A DNA stretch of 64,000 nucleotides from contig NZ_LLWE01000019.1 in NCBI RefSeq assembly GCF_001562055.1, forward strand, positions 124,001 through 188,000. The letters run 5' to 3'. Every line of letters begins with the position of its first letter. The stretch's first letter is position 1. Shown piece after piece: positions 28,527-37,214 of the stretch. The notes beneath the pieces were generated by a model. The model made no database searches and was not told where the DNA came from. It saw nothing but the letters and a program-made list of their open reading frames with translations. A program made the translations under genes and the position numbers. Source of the stretch: Polycladidibacter stylochi (GTDB lineage Bacteria > Pseudomonadota > Alphaproteobacteria > Rhizobiales > Stappiaceae).

Positions 28527-30403
28527 TAAACGGTTTCCCCCTGTTTATCCTCTAAGCGTGATGCATTCACTTCTTTAGGGGCATCAATTCTCTTCGCGTA
28601 TCCACGTGGGGTATACACAAACGGCCGCGCTGCATTTTGCGCACCCGCTTTGGTTTGCGAGCAGCCAACGAGAACGGTTGTCAGCATATCCACCTGATCT
28701 ACTTCAAGTTTTTCCAGTGTGGTAATGGTGAGTTTTTCCTCTGGGCGGCCAATATTGCTCCCCAAAACCACCGGCGTTGTGGCTGGGCGGTGTTGCAACA
28801 AGGTATCGCGGGCCCATGCCAGCTGAGTACGGCGGCGCATGGAAACCGGATTATAAAAACCGATGACAAAATCGCCTTGTGCTGCACCAATAACACGTTT
28901 TTGGATTGTTTCCCAAGGTGTTAGCAAGTCGGACAAAGAGATGGCGCAAAAATCGTGCCCCAGTGGTGCACCAATACGGTTGGAAAGTGCAACCATAGCC
29001 GAAACCCCCGGCGTGGAAGCAACTTCAACCCGGCGGGCCTGAGCGGAAACACCGCCTTGATCCTCTGCACGGTCCAACAGCTCGAATACCAACGCACCCA
29101 TGGCGTAAATACCTGAATCGCCTGAGCAAACCAGCGCGACATTCTTACCTGTGCCCGCCCGTTCCAAGGCAAAACGCACCCGCTCTTCTTCTGCACCCAA
29201 CGGGAATGCATGGCGGTGCTTACCGTTTATGAGCGGTGCAACCAGATCAAGATACAAGCTGTAACCAACAACTTCGTCGGCCTCGCCCAACCATTTAGAA
29301 GCTTGTGGTGTGCGCCAATCATCACGGCCCGGACCAATGCCAATAACGTGTAAACGACCGGGGGCACGACCAACATTTTCAGCTTGAACAGGGGCTGGCG
29401 CACAGGCAACCGCCATGGTCGCATTCGCTGTTTTTTGCTTTTCAACCAGTAGTTTACCATTAGCGCCCGTTGCAGCAAGGGCGGCACCTTCGCTCACGCC
29501 ATGACAGCCGACCTCAGCGAACACCACTGAAGACGGATTGCGTAAGCGCTCTGCTTGGGCTTCCAGCTCTTGAGGCGAAAAGACACGGAATGGCCTGTTG
29601 TATTTGCTGGCCAGTTGCAACATGGCTTGCTCATCGGCTTTTACATCAATACTGGCGAAGGCCGCCACCGCCCCCATGGCAATGCCCGCCGTTTCCAGCT
29701 GGTCAAGTACCAGCTGTTCCAGCTCTTCCAAAGCACAGCCACGGGCACAACCAAGGCCGACCACATGGGTTTGTGGATGGAACACCAGTTTGTTTTCACT
29801 AGGTTTTTCGGGACTAGTGGTGATGATGATCTGCTGTTTGGCATCGGCAGCAAGAGGCAGGTTGGCCGCTTGTAGCCAAGGTGCCTCTCCAATGATTTGT
29901 ACTGGCTCGCCGCAAAGCATATTGGCCATAATCCCTTTGGCATCTTTCGGGTTGGCCAAAGTGTAACCATCTGCCGGATCATCCAGTGCAATGCCAAAAA
30001 CGTTATCCCCGCTTGTGGTGATAGCGGCATGAGATTGCAAACCCTCGGCAATTTTGCATGCAAGCTCATTGGCACCACGATGACCGCCCAATAGGGGGAC
30101 AACTGACTTACCATCATCGGAAACCGCAATTACTGGCGGTTCGCTATGTTTATCCCCCAAAACCGGTGCTAAAGCACGGATTAAAATGCCCGAAGCACAA
30201 ACGCCGATAATAGGTGTGCCCGCCTGAAACAAGCCGCGCAAATGACTTGAGGCATCACTAAACGTAACGTTGTATTCCACCTGTGGACTTGCCGAATGTC
30301 GGCTAAAACCGTGAATCAAACCGTTCTTAACAAGCCCGTTTATTTGCTTAGCTGTTTGTAGTGCTGAAGGATTTATGACGATAAGTGCTGGGGCAGCGTC
30401 CAT
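28526..30403 (-). CDS. CbiG-CobJ fusion: cobalt-precorrin-5A hydrolase and C(17)-methyltransferase
   Basis: A 625-residue bifunctional protein. Residues 1-about 340 are CbiG: VIGVCASGILIRALAP, PLLGGHRGANELA, and a C-terminal part with HVVGLGCARGCALEELEQL and FASIDVKADE. Residues about 350-600 are CobJ/CbiH: RLHVIGIGPGRDDWRTPQA, VCSGDSGIYAMGAL, STPGVSAMVALSNRIGAP and GFYNPVSMRRR. CbiG opens the delta-lactone and releases the two-carbon fragment in the anaerobic route; CbiH contracts the ring. Joining them may couple the two steps. The start overlaps the end of cobI by 31 bp. The linker is alanine-rich (about 330-350). Confidence 0.92.
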   Translation of the reverse strand: MDAAPALIVINPSALQTAKQINGLVKNGLIHGFSRHSASPQVEYNVTFSDASSHLRGLFQAGTPIIGVCASGILIRALAPVLGDKHSEPPVIAVSDDGKSVVPLLGGHRGANELACKIAEGLQSHAAITTSGDNVFGIALDDPADGYTLANPKDAKGIMANMLCGEPVQIIGEAPWLQAANLPLAADAKQQIIITTSPEKPSENKLVFHPQTHVVGLGCARGCALEELEQLVLDQLETAGIAMGAVAAFASIDVKADEQAMLQLASKYNRPFRVFSPQELEAQAERLRNPSSVVFAEVGCHGVSEGAALAATGANGKLLVEKQKTANATMAVACAPAPVQAENVGRAPGRLHVIGIGPGRDDWRTPQASKWLGEADEVVGYSLYLDLVAPLINGKHRHAFPLGAEEERVRFALERAGTGKNVALVCSGDSGIYAMGALVFELLDRAEDQGGVSAQARRVEVASTPGVSAMVALSNRIGAPLGHDFCAISLSDLLTPWETIQKRVIGAAQGDFVIGFYNPVSMRRRTQLAWARDTLLQHRPATTPVVLGSNIGRPEEKLTITTLEKLEVDQVDMLTTVLVGCSQTKAGAQNAARPFVYTPRGYAKRIDAPKEVNASRLEDKQGETV

Positions 30404-31098
30404 GGCTCCTCTCCCCTATATACGAGTATCATTGAAAAATATGGGGCGCTATCCGAGTTGAGATGAGCTAACGGCATCACCTTCATATCCGGGCGTGTGG
30501 CACGCTCTACATAGCCTGCATGTTCCAGTAGACCCATGTTTTCTAACAGGGTTTTTATCCGGTTCACATGTCGGCCCACTTTCATTATTGCCACGGCCTC
30601 TGCATTCTCGATCAGCGGTTGAATGCGTTCATTGTTGAGCGGACCGGGGATAATCGTCAAGACATCATTACGCGCAGCCAATGGGCGCCCCAATGCAGCA
30701 GCACACGCTGGAACAGAAGAAACCCCCGGAACCACCTCGCAGCGAAAATTGCCGCTCAAACGTTCATAAAGATACATGAAAGAGCCATAGAGAAACGGGT
30801 CGCCCTCACACAACACCACAACATCATGACCGTTATTGAGCTGCTCTGTAATGCTACTGGCCGCACGATCATACACTTCCTTGGCGGGGAAACGATCGGT
30901 GCGCATGGGCATTTCCATAGCGATTTCTATAGCATTTTCAGGCAGATACTGCGCCACAATTTCACGGGCGAAACTGGGGATACCTTCGGCTGCCGGATAG
31001 GCAATAACCTTGGCCTTTGAGATAAGCCGATGGGCTTTTAGTGTAATTAATTCAGGATCGCCCGGCCCGAGGCCGACCCCATAAAGGGTTCCTGTCAT
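30373..31098 (-). CDS. cobI: Precorrin-2 C(20)-methyltransferase
   Basis: A 241-residue CobI/CbiL that methylates C20. YGVGLGPGDPELITLKAH, VLCEGDPFLYGSFMYLYERL and PGVSSVPACAAALGRPL are typical. Start: ATG at 31098, which overlaps the cobL stop (ATGA), rather than an ATG 18 bp upstream. Whether the preferred substrate is cobalt-containing cannot be told from sequence, but the other genes (cbiX, cbiD, cbiG) imply it. Confidence 0.93.
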   Translation of the reverse strand: MTGTLYGVGLGPGDPELITLKAHRLISKAKVIAYPAAEGIPSFAREIVAQYLPENAIEIAMEMPMRTDRFPAKEVYDRAASSITEQLNNGHDVVVLCEGDPFLYGSFMYLYERLSGNFRCEVVPGVSSVPACAAALGRPLAARNDVLTIIPGPLNNERIQPLIENAEAVAIMKVGRHVNRIKTLLENMGLLEHAGYVERATRPDMKVMPLAHLNSDSAPYFSMILVYRGEEPWTLPQHLSS

Positions 31099-32312
31099 TT
31101 TTTTGTCCAATTCCATTGTGTCACTGTCATTAAAGGGCGAAAACCTGTAAGGGTTCCAATGGTTTGTGCGCGGGAAACTGCAATGCGCCGCAACTCGCCG
31201 CCATGGGCCTTATGGGCCTTAAGCAGCTCCATTTCCCCCTCGGTTGTTACCGCATTGGCAACCAAACGACCGTTTTTTTTCAATAGGTTAACGCAGCTCT
31301 CGATCATTTTGGGAGCCGTCAATCCACCACCAATAAAGATGGCGTCAGGCGCGGCAAGCCCCTCAAGGCATTCAGGTGCTTTATCCCCCTGCAATTGCAA
31401 ATGCGGCACACCAAGACCGGCGGCATTGCCACGGGCGCGGGCGCGGCGGGTATTATCGGGTTCAAATGCAATGGCTTTGGTATGGGGTGCAGCGCGGAGC
31501 CATTCGATAGCAATAGAACCGCAACCGGTGCCGATATCCCAAAGTAACTCACCGGGAACAGGGCGTAATTGCGCTAATGTTACCGCCCGCACCTCTTGCT
31601 TGGTCAGCTTACCATCATGATGAAAAGCGCTATCCGGAAGCCCCGGCAACCGCCCGTAGTGGGGGGTATAACTATTGGCAATGGCTTCAACCGCCACCAC
31701 ATTGAGAGCGCGGGCCGGCCCCTGATAAGTCTCCGCCGTCGAGCTATGCACCGCCTGTTTATCCCCGCCCAAATGCTCCAGAACCGTTAGGGTTGAGGCA
31801 CCATATCCTTCATCAGTGAGGATATCGGCAATTTCAGTAGGGCTATCACCGTTAGAGGTGAGCAGCAAAAGGCGCGCTTGATGGAAAAGGCAGGCACGCA
31901 ACTGGTCCAAAGGTCGGCCATGCAAGCTAATGCATTGAACTTCTTGGATTTTCCAGTGCATCTGCGCCGCCGCAAGCGAAAAGGAAGAAGGGTGCGGTAG
32001 GCACGTAACCTCACCCTTTTCAAAGTGATCGGCCAAAGTGGCACCAACCCCGAACCAGTAGGGATCGCCGCTGGCAATGACGACGCACTCTTGACTGCGC
32101 AGCTGCTTAAGTTGCTCTATTCCTTGAGAAAACGGCTTTGGCCAAACCATGGTTTGTGCATGGGTTTCGCCCAAGAGCTCTAAATGGCGCTTGCCTGCCA
32201 TGATATGCTTGGCAGAAGCTATGGCCTCTTGCGCCAGCGGGGATAAACCCTTGGGGCCATCTTCGCCCATACCGATAATGGTGAGCCATGGCACATTTTT
32301 CTGTGTGGTCAT
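31095..32312 (-). CDS. cobL: Precorrin-6Y C(5,15)-methyltransferase, CbiE-CbiT fusion
   Basis: A 405-residue bifunctional protein. The N-terminal CbiE-like domain (about 1-205; IIGMGEDGPKGLSPLAQE, ASGDPYWFGVGATL) methylates C5. The C-terminal CbiT-like domain (about 210-400; LLWDIGTGCGSIAIEWLR, DAIFIGGGLTAP) methylates C15 and decarboxylates the acetate at C12. This is the usual CobL fusion. Located 6 bp after cobH, within the operon. Confidence 0.95.
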   Translation of the reverse strand: MTTQKNVPWLTIIGMGEDGPKGLSPLAQEAIASAKHIMAGKRHLELLGETHAQTMVWPKPFSQGIEQLKQLRSQECVVIASGDPYWFGVGATLADHFEKGEVTCLPHPSSFSLAAAQMHWKIQEVQCISLHGRPLDQLRACLFHQARLLLLTSNGDSPTEIADILTDEGYGASTLTVLEHLGGDKQAVHSSTAETYQGPARALNVVAVEAIANSYTPHYGRLPGLPDSAFHHDGKLTKQEVRAVTLAQLRPVPGELLWDIGTGCGSIAIEWLRAAPHTKAIAFEPDNTRRARARGNAAGLGVPHLQLQGDKAPECLEGLAAPDAIFIGGGLTAPKMIESCVNLLKKNGRLVANAVTTEGEMELLKAHKAHGGELRRIAVSRAQTIGTLTGFRPLMTVTQWNWTKK

Positions 32313-32318
32313 GACCGG

Positions 32319-32978
32319 CTATCCTTTTGTTTCTTCTGGCAAACCGGCTGCAACCGCATTAACAGCCGCCGCCGCAAGAGCCGAGCCGCCACGCCGCCCA
32401 TGAACAGTTAGATAAGGAATGCCCAGATCGTTTTCACTCAATGCCTGCTTGGATTCTGCCGCACCAACAAAGCCAACGGGAAAACCGAGTACCGCAGCCG
32501 GTAATCCCCACCCGGCGGCAATACACTCGAGCAAATAGAACAGCGCGGTTGGCGCGTTACCAATAGCGACAACAGCGCCATTAAGATAAGGTTTCCAAAG
32601 GGTTATGGCCGCAGCTGAACGGGTGTTACCTAAATCGTGCGAAAAACGTATCACTTCCGGTTCATTTAGGGTGCAAATCACCTCATTTTGTGCCGGTAAA
32701 TAGCGCTTGATGATGCCATGGGCGACCATCTCCACATCGGTCAGGATGGGCGCACCATTTTGCAAGGCAGCATGGGCTTTTTCGACCACACCTTCGCTGG
32801 CATCCAGATCCTGTGGCAAGTCAACCATACCACATGCATGGATGAGGCGAATGGCAACAGGATGCAGCGCAGCCGGGAGATGATCCAGCTTCGCCTCGCT
32901 GCGCACAATTTCAAATGACCTTTCGTAGATCTTTTTCGGATCACGAATGTAGTCATAGGTTGTGGGGTTCAAACTCAC
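32319..32978 (-). CDS. cobH: Precorrin-8X methylmutase
   Basis: A 219-residue CobH/CbiC that moves the methyl from C11 to C12. The catalytic His lies in VAIRLIHACGMVDLPQDLD. VGFVGAAESKQAL and the HGRRGGSALAAAA end are typical. The start codon is GTG, overlapping the cbiX stop (GTGA), which fits translational coupling in the operon. Confidence 0.95.
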   Translation of the reverse strand: MSLNPTTYDYIRDPKKIYERSFEIVRSEAKLDHLPAALHPVAIRLIHACGMVDLPQDLDASEGVVEKAHAALQNGAPILTDVEMVAHGIIKRYLPAQNEVICTLNEPEVIRFSHDLGNTRSAAAITLWKPYLNGAVVAIGNAPTALFYLLECIAAGWGLPAAVLGFPVGFVGAAESKQALSENDLGIPYLTVHGRRGGSALAAAAVNAVAAGLPEETKG

Positions 32979-34162
32979 TTACCTTCCTTCACCATAGAGC
33001 GCGGCCCTAACGGGTGATCGGCATGCGGGTACGGGGCATGGTGATGCCCGTGATCGTGCCCGTGGTCATGACTATGATCGTGCGAATGGCCGTGATTGTG
33101 GTGGTGGTGCTCATGCGCATGCGCATGGCTGTGGTCATGGCTATGGCCATGGTGGTGATGATCGTGGTGGTGATGATCGTGGTGGTGGCCGCTGACATCC
33201 TCTCCCAGTGCCGCTTTATCACAAGCGCCGGTGCAGGTGGTATCGCACAGTTTGCACTCGGCTTCATCGCCCAGCCCCTCCACATGGTGGTGGTGGCTTT
33301 CTTGGGACGCGCCGATTTCTGCCTCAAAACCCAAAACCTGCTCGCGGTATTTGCACAGCTGGCAGTTCATGTTGTTCGCACCACCGAGGATTTCTTCCAA
33401 GCGCTCGGCCATGGTATCAAGCACCAAGGGGTGATCGTTGAGGTAGCCTGCCTTTAAGAACTCGATGTCAGGATTGGCAGCAGCAACTTCGTCAGCGAAA
33501 TTGTAAATCCGCTGCACCAGTACACCGGTAAACAGGAAGTACGGGAAGACAATAATGCGTTTGTAACCCAGCTTGCTGGCGTGCTCTAAGCCCGGTTTCA
33601 CAAGCGGGAAAGTGACACCCGAATAGGAGGTTTCGGCCCAACCAAAACCCATACCCTCCCAAATAAGACGGGTAATTTTAGCAACGTTAGAGTTGGCGTC
33701 CGGGTCGGAAGCGCCGCGCCCCACCACCATCAGCAACGTTTCTTCATTCGCAACTTTGCCCGGCGCGGCATCAATAGCTTGTTGAATGCGCTCGCTGGCG
33801 GCACGCACCATGCGGGTATCAACAGCCAGCTCGCGGCCATATTCGATTGTCACTTCAGGGTGTTTGGCCTGATAGGTGTTCAACACCGAAGGGATATCGT
33901 TTTTAGCGTGACCTGCTGCAAACAACATGCCCGGCACGGCGAGAATACGTGTGCATCCTTGGGCGATCAAATTATCCAGCCCCGAGTGAATGACCGGATT
34001 GGCGAATTCCAGATAGCCATAGTCTACCGGCAAATGCGGGTAACGGGCGCGCATACCTTCGGAAAGGCGCGCAAATTCGCCCACTGCCCCTTTGTTACGG
34101 CTGCCATGACCGCACACCATGATGCCGATTTTTTCGTTTTTATCAGTATGTGAAGGAATCAT
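32975..34162 (-). CDS. cbiX: Sirohydrochlorin cobaltochelatase with Fe-S motif and His-rich tail
   Basis: Inserts Co2+ into sirohydrochlorin at the start of the cobalt-early pathway. A 395-residue long-form CbiX: residues 10-130 (VCGHGSRNKGAVGEF) and 140-260 (VVGRGASDPDANSNV, IIVFPYFLFTGVLV) are the two half-domains. Residues 265-275 hold NCQLCKYRE, and Cys303, 306, 310 and 314 form a second cysteine group. Residues 326-383 are about 60 % His with Asp/Gly/Ser, likely a cobalt store or delivery tail; the bacillary CbiX also carries a His-rich region and a cluster. The start overlaps the small upstream gene (TAATG). The low-complexity GTGATGG-type repeat at 33020-33190 is this tail read on the opposite strand. 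Confidence 0.94.
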   Translation of the reverse strand: MIPSHTDKNEKIGIMVCGHGSRNKGAVGEFARLSEGMRARYPHLPVDYGYLEFANPVIHSGLDNLIAQGCTRILAVPGMLFAAGHAKNDIPSVLNTYQAKHPEVTIEYGRELAVDTRMVRAASERIQQAIDAAPGKVANEETLLMVVGRGASDPDANSNVAKITRLIWEGMGFGWAETSYSGVTFPLVKPGLEHASKLGYKRIIVFPYFLFTGVLVQRIYNFADEVAAANPDIEFLKAGYLNDHPLVLDTMAERLEEILGGANNMNCQLCKYREQVLGFEAEIGASQESHHHHVEGLGDEAECKLCDTTCTGACDKAALGEDVSGHHHDHHHHDHHHHGHSHDHSHAHAHEHHHHNHGHSHDHSHDHGHDHGHHHAPYPHADHPLGPRSMVKEGK

Positions 34163-34413
34163 TATACAGCCTCTGCCTCGCCTTCAGCGGATGCTGTTTC
34201 GGTTTCATCTTCAACCGTTGTTTCCTGTGATTTTTGTTTCTTTTTATCACGAATGACCAGTGCAGCAACAACAGCTGCGGCAGTAACAGCGGCAGCTGCA
34301 ACCCAGTGGCTGTGACCGGCCAGCTCGCCTAAGTGGCCGCCATGGGCATGGGCACTTGTAGAAATCAGTAGTGTAGACAGTGAGGCTAAAAAGTACCTGC
34401 TTAAATTTTTCAT
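34162..34413 (-). CDS. Small secreted/membrane His-containing protein heading the cobalamin operon
   Basis: An 83-residue protein: a signal sequence (RYFLASLSTLLISTSAHA), then HGGHLGELAGHSHW, a single transmembrane segment (VAAAAVTAAAVVAALVI), a charged KKKQKSQ cluster and an acidic tail. It resembles small proteins (DUF6732-like, from memory) seen next to cobalamin genes in other alphaproteobacteria. The His-rich N-terminal stretch outside the membrane could bind cobalt ahead of CbiX. The stop overlaps the cbiX start (TAATG). Function unproven. Confidence 0.7.
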   Translation of the reverse strand: MKNLSRYFLASLSTLLISTSAHAHGGHLGELAGHSHWVAAAAVTAAAVVAALVIRDKKKQKSQETTVEDETETASAEGEAEAV

Positions 34414-34440
34414 TTCATCTCCAGTTGCTGCCCTGTACTT

Positions 34441-34680
34441 AAATGACAGAGATTGGCTATTAGAGACGCCTTGGGTGATATTTAGAAAGGCCGCCGGGAA
34501 AACAGCATTTTGCTTTACCCTTTGGGGACAGCTCTGACATTAGTTCCCGATTTGGGTCAACCGCCTTCAGAATTACTTTCAGTCCATCACGGGACGCCGT
34601 CGAATAATGGGGGCACGCTAGTGCACACCAAGACGGATAGCAAGTTGTAAAACACAAATTGTTTTCACCTGTTATATATT
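34441..34680 (-). promoter_or_regulatory. Leader region of the cobalamin operon, possibly a degenerate cobalamin riboswitch
   Basis: About 240 bp lie between the small His-protein gene and the intergenic palindrome. Read on the minus strand, several stretches resemble parts of the cobalamin riboswitch in the right order: GTGCCCCC, TGGACTG, CTGAAGGCGG, TTGACCC and TGTCAGAGCTGTCCCC (compared with GCTGCCCCCGC, GCCACTG, GGGAAGGCG and AGTCAGGAGACCTGCC). The B12 box is poorly conserved, so this is a weak call. A 65-codon frame (34460-34657) with no recognisable product overlaps it. Confidence 0.25.
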
Positions 34681-34692
34681 TTGAGATTTAAA

Positions 34693-34713
34693 TGCAACTA
34701 ATTCTCAATTGCA
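34693..34713. promoter_or_regulatory. Fur/Mur-type palindrome upstream of mntH
   Basis: TGCAACTAATTCTCAATTGC plus A is a 21-bp interrupted palindrome with arms TGCAA and TTGCA and the internal ATTCTCA, typical of Fur-family boxes (Fur, Mur). It lies about 100 bp before mntH, in keeping with manganese- or iron-dependent repression. Confidence 0.6.
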
Positions 34714-34811
34714 TAAATTGCCATATGCTGCTAGCATACGTAACGCGTATTTCCTATGATGATATCCCGCCTCTAGCCACAGGCTGATACGAAAGCAATT
34801 GGTAAGCAATA

Positions 34812-36092
34812 ATGATCTCAACTGAAAGTACCCGGCGTGAAATAGGTGCAGTGCTTGCAGGGCAACGCCGTGGATTTACCAGCAAGTTACTCTTTGTTGG
34901 GCCAGCAGTTATTGCCTCAATTGCTTATGTCGACCCCGGAAATTATGCAACAAACATCCAAGCCGGTGCAGGATACGGGTATAGCCTGCTATGGGTTGTA
35001 TTGCTCGCCAATCTCATCGCCATGCTGTTTCAGGCCCTTTCTGCCCGATTGGGCATTGTGACGGGGAAGAATCTCGCCGAATTAGCACGGGATCACTTTT
35101 CGCTTCCCACTGTATTGGTTATGTGGGTGATTAGCGAAATTGCTGCAATGGCCACGGATTTAGCCGAGTTTTTGGGTGGAGCAATTGGCCTTGCACTCTT
35201 ACTCGGGCTTCCCTTGTTGTGGGGTATGGTGATTACCGCCATCATTACCTATGGAATTTTGCTTTTCGAGCGCAGGGGGTTCCGCCCGATGGAATTGATT
35301 ATTGGCGCTATGATTGCCATCATTAGTTGTTGTTATTTAATAGAAACCTTTATTGCGCCAATTGATTGGCAAAGCGCTGCCAACCAGATTACATCTCCAA
35401 GGATTGCAGACACCGCAGCATTAACAATTGCAGTTGGCATTATTGGGGCAACTGTAATGCCACATGCTTTATATTTGCATTCTGGCCTAACACAAAACCG
35501 GGCACCTATCCAAAATGAAGGTGAGTGCCGTAAAGTGCTCAAGTTTTCGAATATTGAAGTCATTGTTGCGCTGGCCATTGCAGGCCTAGTTAATATGGCA
35601 ATGGTCATGATGGCTGCTTCTGCCTTTAATAAAGGCTACAGTGAAGTAGCTGAAATAGAAAGCGCCTACCACTTGCTAACACCGCTTTTAGGTGGTGCTG
35701 CAGCTTCGGTATTTCTGGTTTCGCTTATCACCTCCGGAATATCGTCTTCAGTCGTTGGAACCATGGCTGGACAAATGATTTTACAAGGTTTCCTGCGGTT
35801 TCATATCCCTATCTGGGTACGAAGACTGGTCACGATGATACCAGCCTTCATTGTTATTCTAGCTGGTTATAATGCCACCGATGCACTGGTTTTATCGCAG
35901 GTTTTCCTATCCATCGCACTGCCTGTACCCATGCTGGCGCTCATTGTTTTATCCCGTCGCCACGACATTATGGGTATGTTTGCCTTAAAATCATATTGGG
36001 CGGTCTTGGCGGAGCTAGGGACCATTACTGTTGTTGGTTTGAACCTTGTTTTGGTTTTACAGTTTTTGGATATGCCTATTGGTTTACTTTAA
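34812..36092 (+). CDS. mntH: Nramp-family Mn2+/divalent metal transporter
   Basis: A 426-residue proton-coupled metal importer of the inner membrane, with eleven hydrophobic segments. The two ion-binding motifs are intact: AYVDPGNYATN in the first helix (Asp/Asn ligands) and ATVMPHALYLHS in the sixth (Met/His region). The N-terminus (about 25 residues) is cytosolic. A Fur-type palindrome about 100 bp upstream suggests metal control. There is no neighbouring metal gene. The ATG at 34812 gives a normal Nramp N-terminus. Confidence 0.95.
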   Translation: MISTESTRREIGAVLAGQRRGFTSKLLFVGPAVIASIAYVDPGNYATNIQAGAGYGYSLLWVVLLANLIAMLFQALSARLGIVTGKNLAELARDHFSLPTVLVMWVISEIAAMATDLAEFLGGAIGLALLLGLPLLWGMVITAIITYGILLFERRGFRPMELIIGAMIAIISCCYLIETFIAPIDWQSAANQITSPRIADTAALTIAVGIIGATVMPHALYLHSGLTQNRAPIQNEGECRKVLKFSNIEVIVALAIAGLVNMAMVMMAASAFNKGYSEVAEIESAYHLLTPLLGGAAASVFLVSLITSGISSSVVGTMAGQMILQGFLRFHIPIWVRRLVTMIPAFIVILAGYNATDALVLSQVFLSIALPVPMLALIVLSRRHDIMGMFALKSYWAVLAELGTITVVGLNLVLVLQFLDMPIGLL

Positions 36093-36261
36093 ATAAAAGA
36101 AGACGATGCGTTAACACACCCCTAATCATAGCAGCCAAAGCATTTTGATAAGATAAAAGCTATTATGGCACTTTATTCACTTCACATTTAATGGGAACCG
36201 ATACATTGTAGTAGCTTACTTACTATACCTACACATATGTAATAGCAGCAGGGAGAAAGCC

Positions 36262-36777
36262 ATGAAAAAAGAAATCGTATTAACTGCTGTTTCAGAAGAC
36301 CGTCCGGGCCTTGTTGGCGAACTCTCGGCTGTGGTTGCAGCCCATAATGGCAACTGGATTGACAGTGCCATGACACGGTTGGGCGGACAGTTTGCTGGTG
36401 TGGTGCGTATTTCTGTTTCGGCTGAAAACGAGCGTAAACTTTGTGATGCATTGCTTGATCTGGAAGCAAAAGGCATTTCGGTTGGCCTACATATAAATGG
36501 TGCCAATGTTGCCCCAAGTGGCACAATGGCAAAGCTCTCTCTCATTGGCCAAGACCAACCGGGTATGATTTCACGAGTTTCGGCCATTTTAGGCGCTCTT
36601 CGGGTTAGTATTGACAGCTTGGATACATTGGTTGAACCGGGCTCGATGAGCGGAGAACTGATGTTCAAGGCCAAAGCCGACATCATATTGCCACATGGCT
36701 TAACGAGCGAGCAGTTGATTGAAGCCCTTGAAGTGATTACCGGCGATTTGATGATTGAAATTGAAACACAGAAATAA
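36262..36777 (+). CDS. Two-ACT-domain protein, glycine cleavage repressor GcvR-like
   Basis: A 171-residue protein with two ACT domains: residues 3-82 (IVLTAVSEDRPGLVGELSAV and GNWIDSAMTRLGGQFAGVVR) and 90-170 (KLSLIGQDQPGMISRVSAIL and SIDSLDTLVEPGSMSGELMF). GcvR binds glycine and controls GcvA in E. coli. No gcv gene is in the window. GGGAGA lies in a good position before the ATG. A terminator follows directly. Confidence 0.85.
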   Translation: MKKEIVLTAVSEDRPGLVGELSAVVAAHNGNWIDSAMTRLGGQFAGVVRISVSAENERKLCDALLDLEAKGISVGLHINGANVAPSGTMAKLSLIGQDQPGMISRVSAILGALRVSIDSLDTLVEPGSMSGELMFKAKADIILPHGLTSEQLIEALEVITGDLMIEIETQK

Positions 36778-36801
36778 GAGTAACCACGCAAGTTACTCTT
36801 A
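36775..36801 (+). terminator. Intrinsic terminator after the ACT-domain gene
   Basis: TAAGAGTAAC (36775-36784, containing the stop codon) and GTTACTCTTA (36792-36801) form a 10-bp stem followed by T-containing sequence; strength moderate. Confidence 0.65.
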
Positions 36802-36934
36802 TTACGCATCATTATTTATATATCACGAGATACGTAAATTAGTTATCGATATTCGGTAATTTCATGTTGCGGAAATCGATAATTTTAACTAATGGTTGAG
36901 AGGAATAATAATCTATCGCAATTATGGAGTTGTG

Positions 36935-37177
36935 ATGCGTAACAATAAGCGCCCCTCATGCCAAGGGCTGTCCAATCGCTGTAGTATCATGCTGGCGTTA
37001 ATCGCTTGTTTTGTGGTGCTGATACTCGCCGCTTTCAATTCTAAAAGATTTTGCAGCGCATCTGTGAGGCAGGCTGTTGCTGCATCAAGAACAAAGGGGC
37101 AGTTACCACAGGACACCAGATTGCCGACAAAATCTCTGGGTGGCACACTAACAGGGTTAGCGTTGATTACCTGGTAA
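36935..37177 (+). CDS. Possible small membrane protein
   Basis: An 80-residue frame starting MRNNKRPSCQGL with one hydrophobic segment (IMLALIACFVVLILAAF). It is supported by GGAG six bases ahead of the ATG at 36935 and a strong intrinsic terminator 38 bp after the stop. No homology is recognised. It could still be a non-coding transcript. Confidence 0.35.
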   Translation: MRNNKRPSCQGLSNRCSIMLALIACFVVLILAAFNSKRFCSASVRQAVAASRTKGQLPQDTRLPTKSLGGTLTGLALITW

Positions 37178-37214
37178 TTGGCTTAGGGCTGAGTTGTGAC
37201 TATGCTACTTAACA

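Noticed and set aside
33020-33190. Dense repeat of TGGTGG/GATCGTGG-like units that might be a CRISPR or minisatellite
   Set aside because: It is the His codon-rich tail of CbiX on the other strand; units vary and have no constant spacers.
34460-34657. 65-codon minus-strand ORF upstream of the cobalamin operon
   Set aside because: No recognised product, and it overlaps a region with possible RNA structure; kept only as part of the leader description.
36216-36812. 198-codon minus-strand frame
   Set aside because: Antisense to the ACT-domain gene, which has two clear ACT domains and a good ribosome-binding site.
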